A stretch of DNA of 64,000 nt from Rhizophagus clarus. Its lineage: Eukaryota; Glomeromycota; Glomeromycetes; Glomerales; Glomeraceae. Shown here one piece after another: positions 9,890 through 21,860 of the stretch. The stretch is from NCBI GenBank assembly GCA_015698045.1, contig BLAL01000285.1, forward strand, positions 1,178,001 through 1,242,000. Direction: 5' to 3'. Position 1 is the first letter of the stretch. Each line of letters begins with the position of its first letter. The notes under the pieces were generated by a model, which did no database searches, was not told where the DNA came from, and saw only the letters and a program-made list of their open reading frames with translations. Made by a program: the position numbers and the translations under genes.

Positions 9890-12060
9890 GATTTCTCCTA
9901 ATATTAAGAAAAAATTACATCGTGACCGCAGCACATAAAAGGAAATTGGGTTAGTATTCTCGAAAAAAACGTTCATGGTTACATTAAATCTTGGATAGTT
10001 AATCGGAAGAATTTGTTAATGGTTACATCGATTCTTTATGACGAAAATTTTGGGAAAATTTGATGTCTTAACGGTTACATGTAAAGAAATTATATATGAG
10101 TATCGTAACTGTAGGACATAAACGGAAATTTGGCCAACAAAATTTTCAAATTATTGGAATAATTGATCGGGAAAATCCTTAATGGGTATATTAGCTTTTT
10201 GTTCACAGAACATTAATGGTAATTTCAAGCAATATTAACGGTTACAAGTAAAGAAACTTTATATGAATATCGTAATCATAGGATATAAACAGATTTTTGG
10301 GATAATTGATCAGGAGAAAAAATTTGTTAATGGTTACATAATCAGAGTTGAAGAATTATACTGTACATACTATATTATGCTGTCCTAATACTTAAATAGA
10401 GTACATTTTTTTCATATATTTAATATATTATATATTTATTTTAATAATTAGGATTGTTCTTTTAATCTAATCTAAATAGAAAAAATATTATATTAAATAT
10501 TTAACAGTGCAATATTAATGCAATGTTTACAGTATATTGATGAAATTTTGGGCAATGAAAAAATTGCGGTTACATGTAAGGTGATTGCAGGACATAAATA
10601 GAAATTTAGATCAAAAAATTGGTCAAAAAAATTTTGTCAACAGTTCTGTTGATTCTTTATCTGCAAAAGATCTTTATTTGCAGCATATTGGTGGAATCTA
10701 GGGTAATGATCTGAAAAATTTGACATGAATATTGTGGTCGCAATAAATAAATAGAAATTTAGATCAATAATTGATCAGAAAAAATTATTAATGGTTACAT
10801 TGATTTTTTATCTGTAGCGCATTGATAGAATTCAGGGGTAATCTGAAAAATTTGACATGAATATCGTGATCGCAAGACATAAACAGATTTTTGGGATAAT
10901 TGATCAGGAGAAAAAATTTGTTAATGTTTACATAATCAGGGTTGAAGAATTATACTGTACGTACTATATTACTATGCTGTCCTAATACTTAAATAGAGTA
11001 CATTTTTTCATATGTTTAATATATTATATATTTATTTTAATAATTAGGATTGATAATAAATTATTAACTATTCTTTTAATCTTAATAGAAAAAATATTAT
11101 ATTAAATATTTAACAGTACAATATTAGTGCAATGTATACAGTAAATTGATGAAATTTTGGGAAATGGAAAAATTGCAGTTACATGTAAAGTGATCGCAGA
11201 ACATGAACAGAAATTTAGATCAACAAATTGATCAGAAAAAAATTTTGTCAACAGTTCTGTTGATTCTTTATTTGCAAAAGATCTTTATCTGCAGCACATT
11301 TGTGAAATCTAGGGTAATGATCTGAAAAATTTGGCATGAATATCGTGGTCACAATAAATAAATAGAAATTTAGATCAATAATTGACCGGAAAAAAATTGT
11401 TAATGATTACATTGATTTTTTATCTGCAGCGCATTGATAGAATTCAGAGGTAATCTAAAAAATTTGACGTGAATATCGTGATCGCAGGACATAAACGGAT
11501 TTTCAGGATAATTGATCAGGAGAAAAATTTGTTAATGGTTACATAATCAGGGTTGAAAAATTATACTGTACGTACTATATTATGCTGTCCTAATACTTAA
11601 ATAGAGTACATTTTTTCATAAGTTTAATATATTATATATTTATTTTAATAATTAGGATTGATAATAAATTATTAACTATTCTTTTAATCTTAATAGAAAA
11701 AATATTATATTAAATATTTAACAGTGCAATATTAGTGCAATGTAAAGTAAATTGATGAAATTTTGGGAAATAGAAAAATTGCGGTTACATGTAAGGTGAT
11801 CGCAAAACATGAACAGAAATTTAGATCAAAAAATTGATCGGAAAAAAATTTTGTCAACAGTTCTGTTGATTCTTTATTTGCAAAAGATCTTTATCTGCAG
11901 CACATTGGTGGAATCTAGGGTAATGATCTGAAAAATTTGACATGAATATCATGGTCGCGATAAATAAATGGAAATTTAGATCAATAATTGATCAGGAGAA
12001 AAAATTGTTAATAGTTACATTGATTTTTATCTGCAGCACATTGACAGAATTTGTTACATT
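9890..12060 (+). repeat. Satellite array with about 600-bp higher-order period
   Basis: The landmark AATTATACTGTA recurs at 10354, 10948 and (with one change) 11559, spacings of 594 and 611 bp. Each higher-order unit contains several related subunits of about 100-130 bp. Each subunit has ATGAATATCGTG.., a GACATAAACAGAAATTT block, AATTGATCAGGAGAAAAA and GGTTACATTGATT. An AT-rich segment (TAATATATTATATATTTATTTTAATAATTAGG) is shared by all three. No coding sequence. Confidence 0.85.
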
Positions 12061-12319
12061 AGTTCTCTATCTCAGAATTATATAATGAAGTTTTAAAAAA
12101 AACTTTTCAAGTTGTTGACCCAAATTTCCTTTTATATAGTGCAGTCATGATATTACAGTCGTAATATTATAAAAAAATTCACTTTGTGCTTTTTTCCCAA
12201 AGAATTCAATTGATATTTTTTTTAAAGTTTGACTGTCCATATCTTATCAGTTACATATAAAAATACCACATCTCAGATCAGAGTTTTTAGATTTCTAATA
12301 AAAAAAAGATAGAAAGAAA

Positions 12320-12589
12320 ATGTCCTCTCCCAAACCTAGTAGAGAAGAAACAGGTATAAAAAAAAAATACCTGGTATATTAATTCATTAAATAACGTATG
12401 ATAATATTCAAATAGTTTCTTTCATATATAGATAATATGATATTAATCTTGCTAGACGATCTAATAAAAGAACAAACCCGATCGAACGATCTTCTCCAGA
12501 CCAACATTAAAAAGAAATGGAAACGTCCATCTCATAACAACCGAGCGAAGACCATGGAAGACTGGGCTCAGATGGTGAAAAAAGTATGA
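12320..12589 (+). CDS. Small two-exon ORF between inverted satellites
   Basis: Exon 1 (12320-12353, MSSPKPSREET) ends at ACAG|gtataa. Exon 2 starts after tatatag at 12432 and reads LLDDLIKEQTRSNDLLQTNI, then KKKWKRPSHNNRAKTMEDWA, stopping at 12589 (63 residues). The exon is clearly richer in GC and codon-like than its surroundings. It could continue into a further exon through AAAAAA|gtatga. It is basic and helical and I recognise no family. It sits alone between the two satellite arms. Confidence 0.4.
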
Positions 12590-12880
12590 TCATTTGATTC
12601 TTTAATATTTTGTGATAATTTGAAATATTTAACACTTTAAAATTATTTGTTAGAATTGATATTGCCATTATATGAAATTAATATCTCATTACAATACCGC
12701 ACAATATTATATCCAATTTCTTTTCAATTTATTTCAATAAAAAAATAAATCTTATGTAATTTTATAATTGTATATATCTGTAAAGTTCACAACTAGTGAT
12801 TTTATCATAATAATTGATTGTAATAATTTAAAATCATAAAAATCAAAATTTCATATAAACTGGAACACGAATTGCTAACA
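12590..12880. other. AT-rich spacer
   Basis: Nothing seen beyond AT-rich sequence connecting the small ORF to the inverted satellite arm. Confidence 0.5.
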
Positions 12881-13735
12881 ATTTTTTTCTGATCATTTGT
12901 CTTGTCTAAATGTGCTGTGATCACGGTATTCTTAAAATGTAATGTCAATTTTTCAGAAAAGCTTTGTTAACCAATTTCCATTATGTCCAGCAGCCTATAT
13001 AAATTTCTTTACATGTAATCGTTAAAACATCAATCCTAAATTCAAGAGCTTTGTTAACCCAAATTTCTATAGTTACGATGTTGTTCATTATATAATTCAT
13101 TAGTTAATGTAACTAACTATTAACGAATTTTTTTTCTGATCAATTATCCCAAAATTCGATGATCTAAATTTCTGCTTATGTCCTGCAGTCACAATATTCA
13201 TATAAATTCCTTTACATATAACTGTTAAAGAAGTCAACTGTTCAGATCATTGCCTCAAAACTTTGTTAATGCATTGTAAGTAAAGAACCAATGTAGCCAT
13301 TAAGAAAATTTCTGATCAATTCAAATTTCTGTTTATGTCCTGCGGTTACAATATTCATACAAAATTTCTTTGCATATCGATTTTCCCAAAATCTAAGAAA
13401 TTAGTAATCTAAATTTCCGTTTATGTTTTGCAGTCACGCATGATATTCATACAAAATTTCTTGCATGTATTTGTTGTTAATACGTCAATTTTAGATCATT
13501 TTCCCCAAGATTTCCATTAATGTACTGTGATTCAAGAACTAATGTAACCATTGACAATTTTTTTTTCTCGAAATTTCAATATAAATTTCTGTTTATAAAT
13601 TTCCGTTTATGTCCTGCGGTCACGATTTCATACAAAATTTCTTTACATGTAACCAGATCATTGCCCAAAATTTCCGTTGATGAGAAATTTGTTAACCCAA
13701 AATTTCTGTTTATGTACTGCGGTCACGATACTATG
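12881..13735 (-). repeat. Satellite arm in inverted orientation
   Basis: The blocks AAATTTCTGTTTATGTCCTG, ACAATATTCATA.AAATTTC and TTTACATGTAA.CGTTAA recur about every 110-190 bp. They are the reverse complement of the subunits at 9890-12060. This arm is more diverged and lacks the 600-bp higher-order order. Together with the left array it makes a 3.8-kb region of inverted symmetry. Confidence 0.75.
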
Positions 13736-14019
13736 ATTTCCAATTAAAAATATTATAAAAGCAGTTAATAAATTAAATACACAAACGCGCATGGACATTT
13801 TTTAAATTTACTCATTTTATTATTCCTTATTATAATTATTATTATAGCCATGTTACGAAATAAACCTCAAAAAGCAAATATTGCTACATTATCTTTTCGT
13901 ATCCGTAATAATTTTAGAAGGTTGCCCAACAGATTTTTATTATCGGATAATGATGACAATGAAAAAATGGTACAAAAAGATTTTGAAGATGATAATATTA
14001 GCGGCGAAGAGTATAATGA

Positions 14020-14260
14020 ATATGGCGATAGAGATGATGATTTAGAACAACGAAGCAATGATGATCATATAGAACAGCGAAGCGATAATGGTGATGATTT
14101 AGAATAATGAAGTAATGATGATCATATAGAACAGCGAAGTGATAATGGTGATAATTTAGAACAAGAAGCAATGATGATCATTTAGAACAACGAAGCGATA
14201 ATGATCATTTAGAACAACGAAACGATAATGATAATGATTTAGAACAACGAAGCAATAATG
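14020..14260 (+). repeat. Tandem repeat coding DLEQRSNDDHIEQRSDNG
   Basis: Units of about 27-30 bp (GATCATATAGAACAGCGAAGC.GATAATGGT) repeat about seven times, coding an acidic D/E/Q/R/S/N tract near the N-terminus of the transposon protein. The paired change CAACGA to TAATGA at about 14105-14110 (two C-to-T steps) ends the first frame. Confidence 0.7.
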
Positions 14261-14962
14261 AAGAAGGTGATACCAACATGATTTCAACATCATCAGAGAA
14301 TGAAACAGAAAGCGATTATATAATGTCCTTAGAAAGTGATGAAGAATATGAAACAATGTCGTCAGATAATAAAGAAAGACATGATTCTGATATCTCAGAA
14401 GAAAAGCTATTTGTTGATGAAGCATTGGCTAAAGATAAGTTACCATCTTATGATGATGATTTTGCTCCATATTTTCAAAATTTAACTACTACTGCCTTAT
14501 TTTATTGAATTTATAAGCATAATATTTCAACAAATGCATATGAAGATCTTGTTGACATTATCATGAGACCAGAATTTAATAGAGATCATATTGTAAAGAA
14601 TATTCGGAGATTTCGAGCATGGAGGGAGCGTCTTCCTCTTCCCTCAATATCAGCAAAATCTATCTCAATTTCATCAAAAAAAACACCATCAACTTTAAAG
14701 GATTCAAAGATGGCATATCAACTTTCAATAAGTGATATCATTTGGAATGTTCTTAACAACCCATCACTATTAAAGGAAATGTATTTTGGTTCTGGTGTCG
14801 ATTCAAAAACAAAATCCGAGTACTGGCATGGTACCTTATGGGCAGAGTCACCTCTTTTCGGTCAAGAACAATTAATGATATCAGGGGGTAATTATTTATT
14901 AAATGCAAGTTGATGGTAGAGAGGCGAAGCAATAAAGTACAAGAGACTAACACTTTTTTCAT

Positions 14963-17416
14963 ATGTATATAATAGAGATATACCAATGCGGCGATTTTGT
15001 TTACTATTATGACAATGAGCGAAAACTTGGCAGATTGAGAGCGATATTATTAAATGAAGAGAACCAACAGTATCGGCTGAGAATCCAAAAAGTTCTAGAT
15101 TATAGTGACTTGCCTGGAACTTTTAAGGGAGAATTAAGACAAAATCGCTCTCTTTCTGAAGAAGTTTGGTTACAAGATGAACCATTCTTGACAATAACAA
15201 CATCACAAATTTCAGAAAAGGTTACTGCAGATATACTACAAATTACCAAAATACTTTATAAATATCATACACACTGGCGCATTCGTAATGCAACGTTCTC
15301 TTATCAACATCCTTCAGAATATATTTCCATAAGGCAGCCACCATCTCCAACAATTCTGGTTTATAAGCTGTTTTTGGACATATACTACGATGATTTTGAA
15401 ACATTTAGGAATGTTTATCATTCGTTAGGAGGTGTTTATGTGCAGTTTGGAAATATGCCTGCCCGTCAAAGAAAGTTGCTCAAAAATCACTTTGTTCTCA
15501 GGTTTGTTCCTTTTGGTAGTAATTTCAATGAATTCATATTGCCATTTATTTTTGAAATGAAAGAATTCGAACAAGGAAAATTAATGGTGATAGCCAGTTT
15601 AGGTGTCGTAACTGCTGATTTACCACAAGGGAATGACATGTGTGGTATATTACGACATAATGCCAATAAAGGTTGCCGCACTTGTACAGCCTCTCGAGAA
15701 TCACTTACCAACTTCTCTCAGAATGTACCAGCAACATCAAGATATCATCACATCACAACCGATCAATTTAAAGAGATATTTAACAAACCTGCTACCACAA
15801 GACAAAGACGACTTTGTACTGAGTTTGGACTAAGAATAAGGCCTAGCATTTTGGATAGGCTGCTAAGAAAAAGGCATCTACAGACACCTCAAGATGTATA
15901 TCATGCAACTGCTGGGAAGATTGGACGACTTCTTAAATTAACGTATGATCTTTGAATTTAATTAACTTTAGCTAGATATGTAACGAACAAAATCTTTTAA
16001 TAAAGCTTTTTGATTTCCACAGGTGCGAATTATTTTACAAAAAGGAGAGGACGAGTTTATCAAAGCCTGGAAGAACTTTGAAAAACCAAAAAATGGTCTC
16101 GTTTGCCAAATCCAATTAGTCACAATGCTAGTTTCAGGATGTCTGACTATCTTAGGCTCGCTATGATAATGCTTTTTATACTTAATAGTTTTTTAGAAAC
16201 ATCAAGCTTAAAGAAAAATAAATCCAGAAGCATTCTGCGACGAATTCAAGAATCACGCATTAACATGGCGAAAAATGTAATAATTGCTTGTTGGGTATAT
16301 GTAGCAAAAACAATGAGGATGGTTTTTAAAAGCAAGTTTACATTAGATTTGTATGACGAATTACAAAAATGCCTTGAAGAAGAAATGAAAATTCTTCCAA
16401 AGGTACAATTATTCATAATTCTTATATAATTTTTTATTCTTTATTTATCAATATATAAAATATTATTTAATAATGTGGCTTTAGGTTTTCCCTGAATTTG
16501 CTAACTTACCAAACCTGCATATCAATATCCACTTGCTGGTGCATGCAAGGACTTATGGTACTCTTATAAACACTCAAATTGGTATCAAAGAGATGGTGCA
16601 TCAGATTTTTAAAGCAATGGTACCACAAACAAATTGCAAGAATGTCGAGCTAGACTTGTTAAAGCGGTATACTACGCTCTTTGCAATTCGTCATTTAGTA
16701 GATGGAGGCGCAGATCAAAGATTATCACAACCTTGTAGAGGTTTCGCTACTATGTCCTCAAATTTTAGAAATTTATTGACTAATTGGTATATTACTGAAA
16801 ACAAGATATCAAATGAACAAGAACCGGAAGAAAATGAAGAAGGTTTGTATTACAATTTTATAATAATAATATTTCTGCAATTATTAACATAATTTTATTT
16901 TATATAGCGATTTCATCTCCAGTGGATTTTATTACAAATATTATCTTAAAGAGAAGCTTGTCCCATCAGGATCGTGAAAATATCATGAAAAATTTGCCAA
17001 ATTTCAAATCTGAGCTGCTTCTTTCATTTATGGACATTGGACAAAAGTCAGCTCTTATATATTCTCAAATGGGCTGATATGAATTGGCGACATACACTAT
17101 GGAAGAAAGCGATAGCATCTTTTCTAAAGTACATCTTCATATTGGTAACGTTGTAACAATACACGAGGAAAACAGTGGTGAATGTTATGTGATTATAAAA
17201 GGGATCTTCAAATACAAAGGCAATGATGATAAATATTATGCCTTTATTACAATTGATTGGTTTGACAATATTAACAGAATTCACAATGTATTGAAATATC
17301 CTCTTTTTCGCATTCAAACAAGCCAAGACATTCGCTGGAAAAGAATCTTCCCGATATCAATAATTGACCACGTACAGAAAGTTCACTTTGTCTATGATAC
17401 GAAAATTGATTTGTGA
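14963..17416 (+). pseudogene. Plavaka/KDZ-like transposase core with BAH-like C-terminus
   Basis: The core contains FRNVYHSLGGVYVQFGNMP, LKNHFVLRFVPFG, VTADLPQGNDMCGILRHNAN and GCRTCTASRES. These are the conserved blocks of Plavaka/CxC-KDZ-type transposases of the CACTA superfamily (D in YDDF and D in the ADLPQGND block as probable catalytic residues). After an intron ending at ttccacag (16020) comes ILQKGEDEFIKAWKNFEKP, then after another ending at ggctttag (16484) HTGxxxN-like LLVHARTYGTLINTQIGIKE and NCKNVELDLLKRYTTLFAIR. The last part has a BAH-like fold signature (GNVVTIHEENSGECYVIIKG). Two frame disruptions (about 16092 and 17076) make it inactive. Confidence 0.7.
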
Positions 17417-18059
17417 ATAAAAAATAATTATTATTTTACGGCTATATAGCTTTATTAGTAATATTATGTTAATAAATTTACAATATACATATAAGTTTAT
17501 ACTACGTTTACTCATTAAATTCATTATTGTTTTAACAATATCAAAATGATATAGTATCTTTTTTTTATTAAATAAATGCAATAATATCGTTTTGATATCG
17601 TTATGGTATCGTGACCGGTCCATTACTTATCACGTGATAACATGACTTTGTATTGATTATCCAATCAAAATCATTGTTTGTTTGTTAAAATATTCGCACG
17701 ATGGTTATTTCTACTCCATTCTTTACATTTTACTGTAATAACTTACATTTTAATATTGTCAGTCTATTTAAAATATTTCTTAATAATATTAACAATTATA
17801 TACACGTCTATTTTTTATTCCGGCCTAATCTCAACATTGAAAAATAGTTTATTCGACACCTTGACAGGTACGAAACAAAAAGTTATTTATAATAATATTA
17901 ATTGTTTTACAAATTTTAGCTCTCGCTGTGCAAATATTTTTTTTAAAAAAGAAAAATTTTTTAATAGTAGTGTATAATAATATTTGCGACGAAATTCAGA
18001 CGAAATTCAGAATGTGCGCAAAGAAAGTTTTGGTATAGTATTATTTTCCCTCTTTTTTA
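17417..18059. other. No gene supported
   Basis: AT-rich downstream region of the CACTA-type element. At 17583-17640 it carries GATATCG / GGTATCGTGACC motifs like those at 300-660. A hydrophobic open frame at 17678-17977 has AT-driven composition and no supporting signals. Confidence 0.5.
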
Positions 18060-18580
18060 TACTTGGAAATGCGATTGTTCTAGCGTCATAATGATATCAT
18101 CACGTTGTTTTATATTAGCATTTAGAAAGAGAGATGTCTAAGTAATTTACCAGGCACGACCGTATCTTTAATTTCGCAGAAACTTGCGTCGTAATCAGAA
18201 ACTTATCAATTCAACATTTTAAACAAGTTTCAAGATAATATTAATGTCATAATGATATCGTCACGTTGTTTTATGTTAACCATCTGGTGAGAAAGATGCG
18301 AAACTTAATATTTTTTTTTTTTTGTAAGAATATATGAATTTTCTTTTTTTTTTTTCTTTTTTTTTTGTAAGGAACGTTATAATAACGTTTCTTCTGTTTC
18401 TTTTAGGTTCAAGTGTTTCGGCTTAATTTAATCAGGTACGATTGTAACTTTAATTTCGCAAAGCTTGCGCCATAATCCAGACACTCTAATTCAACATTTT
18501 TAACAAGTTTCAATATAATATTAGTATTGAACCGATATCGTCACGTTATTTTATGTCATCCTATCCAGAGATAGGGATAT
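18060..18580 (+). repeat. Direct repeat of about 160 bp with TGATATCGTCACGTT
   Basis: A unit beginning (A)ATGTCATAATGATATCGTCACGTTGTTTTAT occurs at about 18085 and 18246 (161 bp apart) and again at about 18534. The last spacing is longer because of a T-rich insert of about 120 bp at 18310-18420. A second block, CAGG(C/T)ACGA(C/T)(C/T)GTA..TTTAATTTCGCA, is shared between the units. Confidence 0.7.
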
Positions 18581-18837
18581 TCTTCCTTTAATTACCGTAA
18601 TTCGCAATATTTAACAATTAAATAACAATTAAAACATCATAATTGTCATAATTGCATTATAAAAAATATATATATATTAATTAATTAATAAACAAATTAA
18701 TTTAAACCAATTAAAATTGATTTAATTTATTGAATGTATCTACTACATTTCATTATCATCCTGATACAGTTTAAATGTCATCACGATATCTCAATAAAAT
18801 ATTTAGCGATCTTAATGATACCATAACGACATAATTA
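18581..18837. other. AT-rich spacer
   Basis: Poly-purine/AT-rich stretch with a TATATATATTAATTAATTAA tract. No gene or site is supported. Confidence 0.5.
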
Positions 18838-19188
18838 TAATATCCTAATGATACATTTTCAATAACTTCACGATAATATTAATTTTTAAATGATATCGTG
18901 ACAATATATTAAATGATATCATGACGATATATTTATGATAATCTTAACGATACATTTTCAACATCTTCACGATAACATCACAATTTCCATTTCAACATCA
19001 TCACGACATCGAGACTATAAATCGATATAATATCAGAATGATATCAGAATGATATCAAATTTCAAATATCGCGAGGATGTTGAAAAGGTATCGTTAAGAT
19101 TATCATAAATATATCGTCACGATATCATTTAAAAAAATTGTGATATTATCGTGAAGATGTTGAAAATGTATCATTAAGATATTGTGGT
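18838..19188. repeat. Large foldback element, arms about 150 bp
   Basis: The left arm reads AATATCCTAATGATACATTT, then TCACGATAATATTAATTT..AAATGATATCGTGAC, ATATATTTATGATAATCTTA and ACGATACATTTTCAACATCT. The right arm is the reverse complement of this, ending near 19184 (CATTAAGATATTG). The centre (about 18990-19050) is short and itself rich in GATATC. With mismatches the hairpin stem would be about 150 bp. This is a MITE-like or foldback structure built from the same GATATCGTGAC motif as the neighbouring repeats. Confidence 0.75.
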
Positions 19189-19259
19189 GGATTTGAAGAT
19201 TTTAGCAAAGTATTTTAAAAGGCTCAAGAGAAAAAGTTAAAAAAAGATGAGTAGTTTTC

Positions 19260-19820
19260 GTCCCTATAATACTTGAATGCTAATATAAATGACTTACTAA
19301 TCTCTGAATCTTTTTTAGATAACAGAAGTGAATTTGATGGATTTAATTTAGCTACTACTGAAGCACTTAGATGAAAAGTTAATAAGCCTTTCAAATTCGT
19401 TATAAAAGGTAATTCTGAATATATTTCTGAAGCACTAGGATGGTATATGGATATAGCCATTACTTTAAAGAATAAGAAAGGCAAACCAATTATCACTATT
19501 ATTGGAAATTATGCTTGTATAGACAATGGTGAATCCAAGCCAATACTATAGTTGAGGGTGACAGAAATTCGAAAAGTCAAAGGTATTTCTGATCCAACTA
19601 AAAATCAATTTCACATAAAGAATCATGGAAAGACATACACTATCCCAACCTTTAGAAAGATGCCAAAAGTAAATGATCTGCCAAAAGAGAAGCAGGACCA
19701 AGTATCCACTGATTCCTCTAACCCGACTAGTGAAGACTTAAAAAAAGTGCAAAACTTGAAGAACATCTTGCAAAGACTGAAGAGTGGCTTGATAAGGCAA
19801 TAAGCGCCATAAAAGTACTT
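19260..19820 (+). pseudogene. Retropepsin-like protease remnant (fossil)
   Basis: Plus-strand stretches read LGWYMDIAITLKNKKGKPII, VTEIRKVKGISDPTKNQFHI and NHGKTYTIPTFRKMPK, then a K/S/E-rich tail. The beta-strand pattern and C-terminal GKTYTIP block resemble the protease at 27052-27462 in the large element (GKTITIP), so I read it as a second, degenerate copy of that kind of aspartic protease module. It lies outside the terminal repeats of the large element. It is broken in a few places and no active-site triad is clearly preserved. Confidence 0.4.
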
Positions 19821-19869
19821 GCTGAGTGTTAAGCTAAAAGAAAATAGTAAGGATATATACATCCTCTCC

Positions 19870-21340
19870 TTTTATGCTGATTCAAGGAATGGAATTACTG
19901 ATGTCATCCATTTCTTTTAATACTTTTTCAAGTTCAGATCCCATCTTAGATATATTATCATTAGAGGGAGTATGGTTAATAGTATTATCCGTCTCAGTAG
20001 AGGCTACACTCATTTTACTTAACTTTTTTTTTTGGCTATTTTTCTTTAGTAGTAAGCCAAAGTAATACCTGGGACCCTCCTATTTTAGCAGATGGCATTA
20101 TAGCAGATCCATTTAAGACCATTCTTTCAGATCCAGCAGAAATATCAGCTATTGGTTAATTCCAGGCAATTCTATTAGCTTCTTCACCTCTCTAAATCTA
20201 ATATATGTACTTCATTGATGTATTATATTTGCCCATCAATTTATCTAAAACTTTCTTCCTCAGCCTTTTATTTTCACGTTGCATAATAAAATCATAATCA
20301 GTTAGTAAGAATGGAGAAGCATTACAATTCATATATTGTCTAACCATAATCTTGATGACATTTTTTTTCAGATAAATTATTTCAAAAAAATATTAAATAT
20401 GATGAATAGAAATAATGTATTCTTTGAGATAAATAAAATAAGCGTAGTTTTTTTAATATTTAGAAAAAATGTATTATTTCGAAAATAATTTAATAGAATA
20501 AATAGAATAAATACATTAATTCAAAAAGAATTATTGGGATAATTAGGATAAATGTATCATTTTGGAAATATAGGAAGAGCATATTATTTCAAAAAATATT
20601 TTTATTTTTTTTGTCTATATTTGCAGGATAAAAAACTATGCCTCGAATTTATATCTTGATTTCTATTATAAACTATAATTTATCTATTTCTAAGCCAGTC
20701 AGTTCGTGAATTCTTTTTTTCCTGTTTTTCATTCTCAGGTTTATCATCTATAAGAAATTTGATAAGAGAATATAGAGCGAACTTAAATTGTTCATGTTTA
20801 TCGAATTCCTTTTCAAGTATTTCTCTAAACTGTTTTCTTCAGCTTTTTAATATTTTTCATATATCACTTCCATTATTTGGATGGGATTTAGGAACTTTTG
20901 CATGATGTATGGCTATAGCTCTTCTTTTAATCACTGCTCCCAATTCTTTTTGTTTCCTAAATTCTAAATCCTTCTCTGACTTTTCTTGCCCTTTAATTTC
21001 TCCTAAATGCTCAAATTCTTTATTAATCAAATTCTTGCTCTGATGGGATGCTTTAAAGTAACTAGATTTATTATTTTTTATTTCCTTTTTTTCATATTCC
21101 TCTAACTCTTTTAAAGTTGGTGGGTGAACTGCATCAGAATCATATTATTTTAGATCATGGAAAAGAGTCTTACAACCGTCTAGATCATTTACTTCAAGTA
21201 GTTCATTATCTAGATCAAGTTCTTTCCAACGTTTTTGCAATCTTACACCCCCATGTCTTAATTCGCTTTCTGGATTTACGTGCATTTAAACTAATCCAGT
21301 TCTTTGCTTCCTCTTCTGTAATGTAGTCGTTACCAAGTAC
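19870..21340 (-). pseudogene. Unknown degenerate coding sequence (fossil)
   Basis: The minus strand holds a run of protein-like segments in changing frames: DYITEEEAKNWISLNARKS near 21320, LGAVIKRRAIAIHHAKVPKS near 20910, FALYSLIKFLIDDKPENE near 20770 and MVRQYMNCNASPFLLTDYDF near 20330. They are charged and helical and I do not recognise them. Orientation and position suggest they belong with the protease remnant to an old mobile or virus-like element. It is broken many times. Confidence 0.35.
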
Positions 21341-21860
21341 TGGAACTTTTTTTTCAGGTTCTAGCTCAGGAACTAGACATCGGGAAAGTTATATCAGTTC
21401 AGATCTGTGATGATCTGCAATTTTAGCAGATTGCCGCATTTTTTTAATGCAATTTTGTTAAGAATCTGCACAATACTACAGAAATTATTTTTTTTATTTT
21501 TTCAAAGATTTTTTTATGAAAAATTTGTGATAATCTCCAAAATTGCAGATTTTTAAAAATACTTTGTACAAAAATCTTTAAAGATTTTCACAATTTTCTT
21601 CTTTAATTTGATAAACTTTGCATATTTATTTTGATAAACTTTACATTACTAATTTTTTAAACTTTTTTAAAGAAACAATTTTTTTCTATCACTTTAAAGA
21701 AATAATTTTATAATACTTTTAAAGAAATAATTCTTTTAAAGAAATAATTTTTTAACACTTTTAAAGAAATAATTTTTTAACGCCTTAAAAAAATTAATTT
21801 ATTTAAAGATACCAAAGAAAAAAAAAATAAATTTTTAATGGATTCTTTTTTAAGCTTTGA
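21341..21860. other. AT-rich flank of the large element
   Basis: This holds repeated TTTTAAAGAAATAATTTTTTAA units (21640-21800) and a block of AAAGATTTT / AATCTGCA inverted motifs (21420-21600). No gene. Confidence 0.5.

Larger units (their letters stand above)
13850..17416 (+). mobile_element. Decayed CACTA/Plavaka-type DNA transposon
   Basis: The plus-strand coding region runs through about five exons. Order: an acidic N-terminal region with a DLEQRSND repeat (13850-14260), an S/D/E-rich linker (14278-14508), a helical segment (14563-14913), a beta-rich adaptor domain plus transposase core (14963-15955) and more exons to a BAH-like C-terminus (17084-17416). It is disrupted by TAA TGA in the repeat at 14107, a 1-nt loss near 14163, TGA at about 14506, a stop region at 14911-14935, a frame slip in the A-run near 16092 and TGA at about 17076. 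I could not identify CACTA-type terminal repeats, so the ends given are those of the coding sequence. Confidence 0.65.

Noticed and set aside
17678-17977. Hydrophobic plus-strand frame of 99 codons
   Set aside because: AT-driven hydrophobic composition, no splice partners and no similarity that I recognise.
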